Shown here: in pieces, positions 37,165-37,911 of the stretch | How positions within the stretch are numbered: the stretch's first letter is position 1 | How the letters are laid out: every line of letters starts with the position of its first letter | Source: a virus | Virus record (IMG/VR): IMGVR_UViG_3300045136_000192 | Span: 1-37,911 of that record | Direction: 5' to 3' (one strand) | DNA: 37,911 nucleotides | Made by a program: the position numbers and the translations under genes | Notes under the pieces: model-generated | The model's input: only the letters and a program-made list of their open reading frames with translations | Databases searched by the model: none | Told to the model about the DNA's origin: nothing

Positions 37165-37770
37165 TTAGCTCGCAAACGGGTTCTGGTTCCGGACCCGGAC
37201 TCCATGGTGCCGGACATCAAGCAACACATTGATATCAGCCGTATCGGGACTCCCTTCTTGCGAATCAATGCTCCGAGCGTTCGACATAATCGCCTGCCAC
37301 TTCTGGTACATGGCCTGCGACAGCGTTCCGCTCTCCTTGAGCGGGTAGGCCATCATCTCTGCAAGTCGCTGCGCCAGCGCCATCGTGAATGCGGCATCAA
37401 ACTGCGTCGGATCGGTGATGCGCGCCGTATAGCGAATCGCGAGCCGAGGCTCATCCGTCACGATCTTTCGGCCCTCGATCTTGTAGATCGCGTCGGCTGG
37501 CTCCGTCTCAATGACCCGCAGACAGTAAGGATCAGCCGGAAGCTGGTACTGGTATTGGAATCCCCACGCCGGGTTTGCGGCTTCTCGTGCCAGGACCGCC
37601 CGCACCTGCGCAAAATTCCATGGATGCGACCGCAACACCTCATCCCGCGCCACAGCGTAAAACTGGTTTGCGAGCGAGGCGCGGTCATTTGATTCCAGAA
37701 ATGAGGTAATCGGTTTCGCGCCCAGCAACTGAAGCGCGATGTTCGCCACCTCCACGTCGCTTGCGGCCAT
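37165..37770 (-). CDS. tail tubular protein A (gp11-like adaptor), 201 aa
   Basis: VEVANIALQLLGAKPITSFL and SLANQFYAVARDEVLRSHPWNFA are hallmark motifs of T7 gp11-like adaptors, followed by YQLPADPYCLRVI and the C-terminal helices. It forms the ring between portal and nozzle. It is the first gene after the strong terminator, and begins about 20 nt past that hairpin in the circular genome. Confidence 0.92.
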   Translation of the reverse strand: MAASDVEVANIALQLLGAKPITSFLESNDRASLANQFYAVARDEVLRSHPWNFAQVRAVLAREAANPAWGFQYQYQLPADPYCLRVIETEPADAIYKIEGRKIVTDEPRLAIRYTARITDPTQFDAAFTMALAQRLAEMMAYPLKESGTLSQAMYQKWQAIMSNARSIDSQEGSPDTADINVLLDVRHHGVRVRNQNPFAS

Positions 37771-37911
37771 AATTTACGCTCCAAGGAAAGCGGTGTGGGG
37801 CGGAGTCGCCCCACACCGCGTCACCGCTAGTCCACCGAGTAGAGGATATGGCCCGCGAACGAAGCCGCCGACCACGCAGCCGCCCCGTTCGTCGCGATGA
37901 TAGTCTCGTCG

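Noticed and set aside
37786-37911. True terminal repeat of the virion DNA
   Set aside because: The repeat lies across a gene end and a terminator and has an assembler-typical length; nothing shows it is a physical end.

Overview
This window looks like one complete genome of a virulent podovirus with T7-like morphogenesis, assembled as a circle. Bases 3-128 recur exactly at 37786-37911, so the unique length is about 37.78 kb. No integrase, partition gene or lysogeny repressor was recognised. The host cannot be named from the sequence. The DNA is GC-rich, genes are densely packed with many 1-4 nt stop/start overlaps (ATGA, GTGA, TAGTG), and ribosome binding sites are strong AGGAGG types, as expected for a phage of a GC-rich bacterium.

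Layout. Transcription diverges from a roughly 1 kb control region (about 9.63-10.68 kb). Rightward (+) early and replication genes fill 10.46-24.27 kb: small early proteins, a C39-like cysteine protease, a DUF932 protein, a sigma region-2-like protein, a putative OB-fold ssDNA-binding protein, a membrane-anchored trypsin-like protease, a pair of GNAT-like proteins, a PD-(D/E)XK nuclease with a cysteine cluster, a primase-polymerase/DnaB-type helicase fusion, a small resolvase-like nuclease, a family A DNA polymerase, a calcineurin-like phosphoesterase, two nucleotide-metabolism enzymes and several small proteins. Leftward (-) late genes run from 9.63 kb down to 0.04 kb and, across the circle junction, from 37.77 kb down to 24.27 kb: an HTH protein, small terminase, a LamG protein, tRNA-Thr, large terminase, accessory proteins, portal, scaffold, capsid, a head protein, a strong hairpin terminator, tail tubular A and B, a GNAT, three ejection proteins (the last 1808 aa with a probable ADP-ribosyltransferase domain), tail fibre, holin-like protein, endolysin, a second small membrane protein and a DUF1353 protein. 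The two arms converge at 24.27 kb with overlapping stop codons.

How it works together. The virion parts match the T7 plan (connector, gp11/gp12-like nozzle, gp14/15/16-like ejection proteins, gp17-like fibre), but no T7-type RNA polymerase is present. Control probably rests on host RNA polymerase plus phage factors. Three features support this. Three promoters (two rightward, one leftward) carry the same GGTCCTGGGA motif between -35 and -10. A structured repeat-rich region separates them. A roughly 102-nt two-hairpin element occurs once in each arm, sense to transcription in both; it resembles the layout of the antiterminating put RNAs of phage HK022 and is the best candidate for an undescribed regulatory system here.
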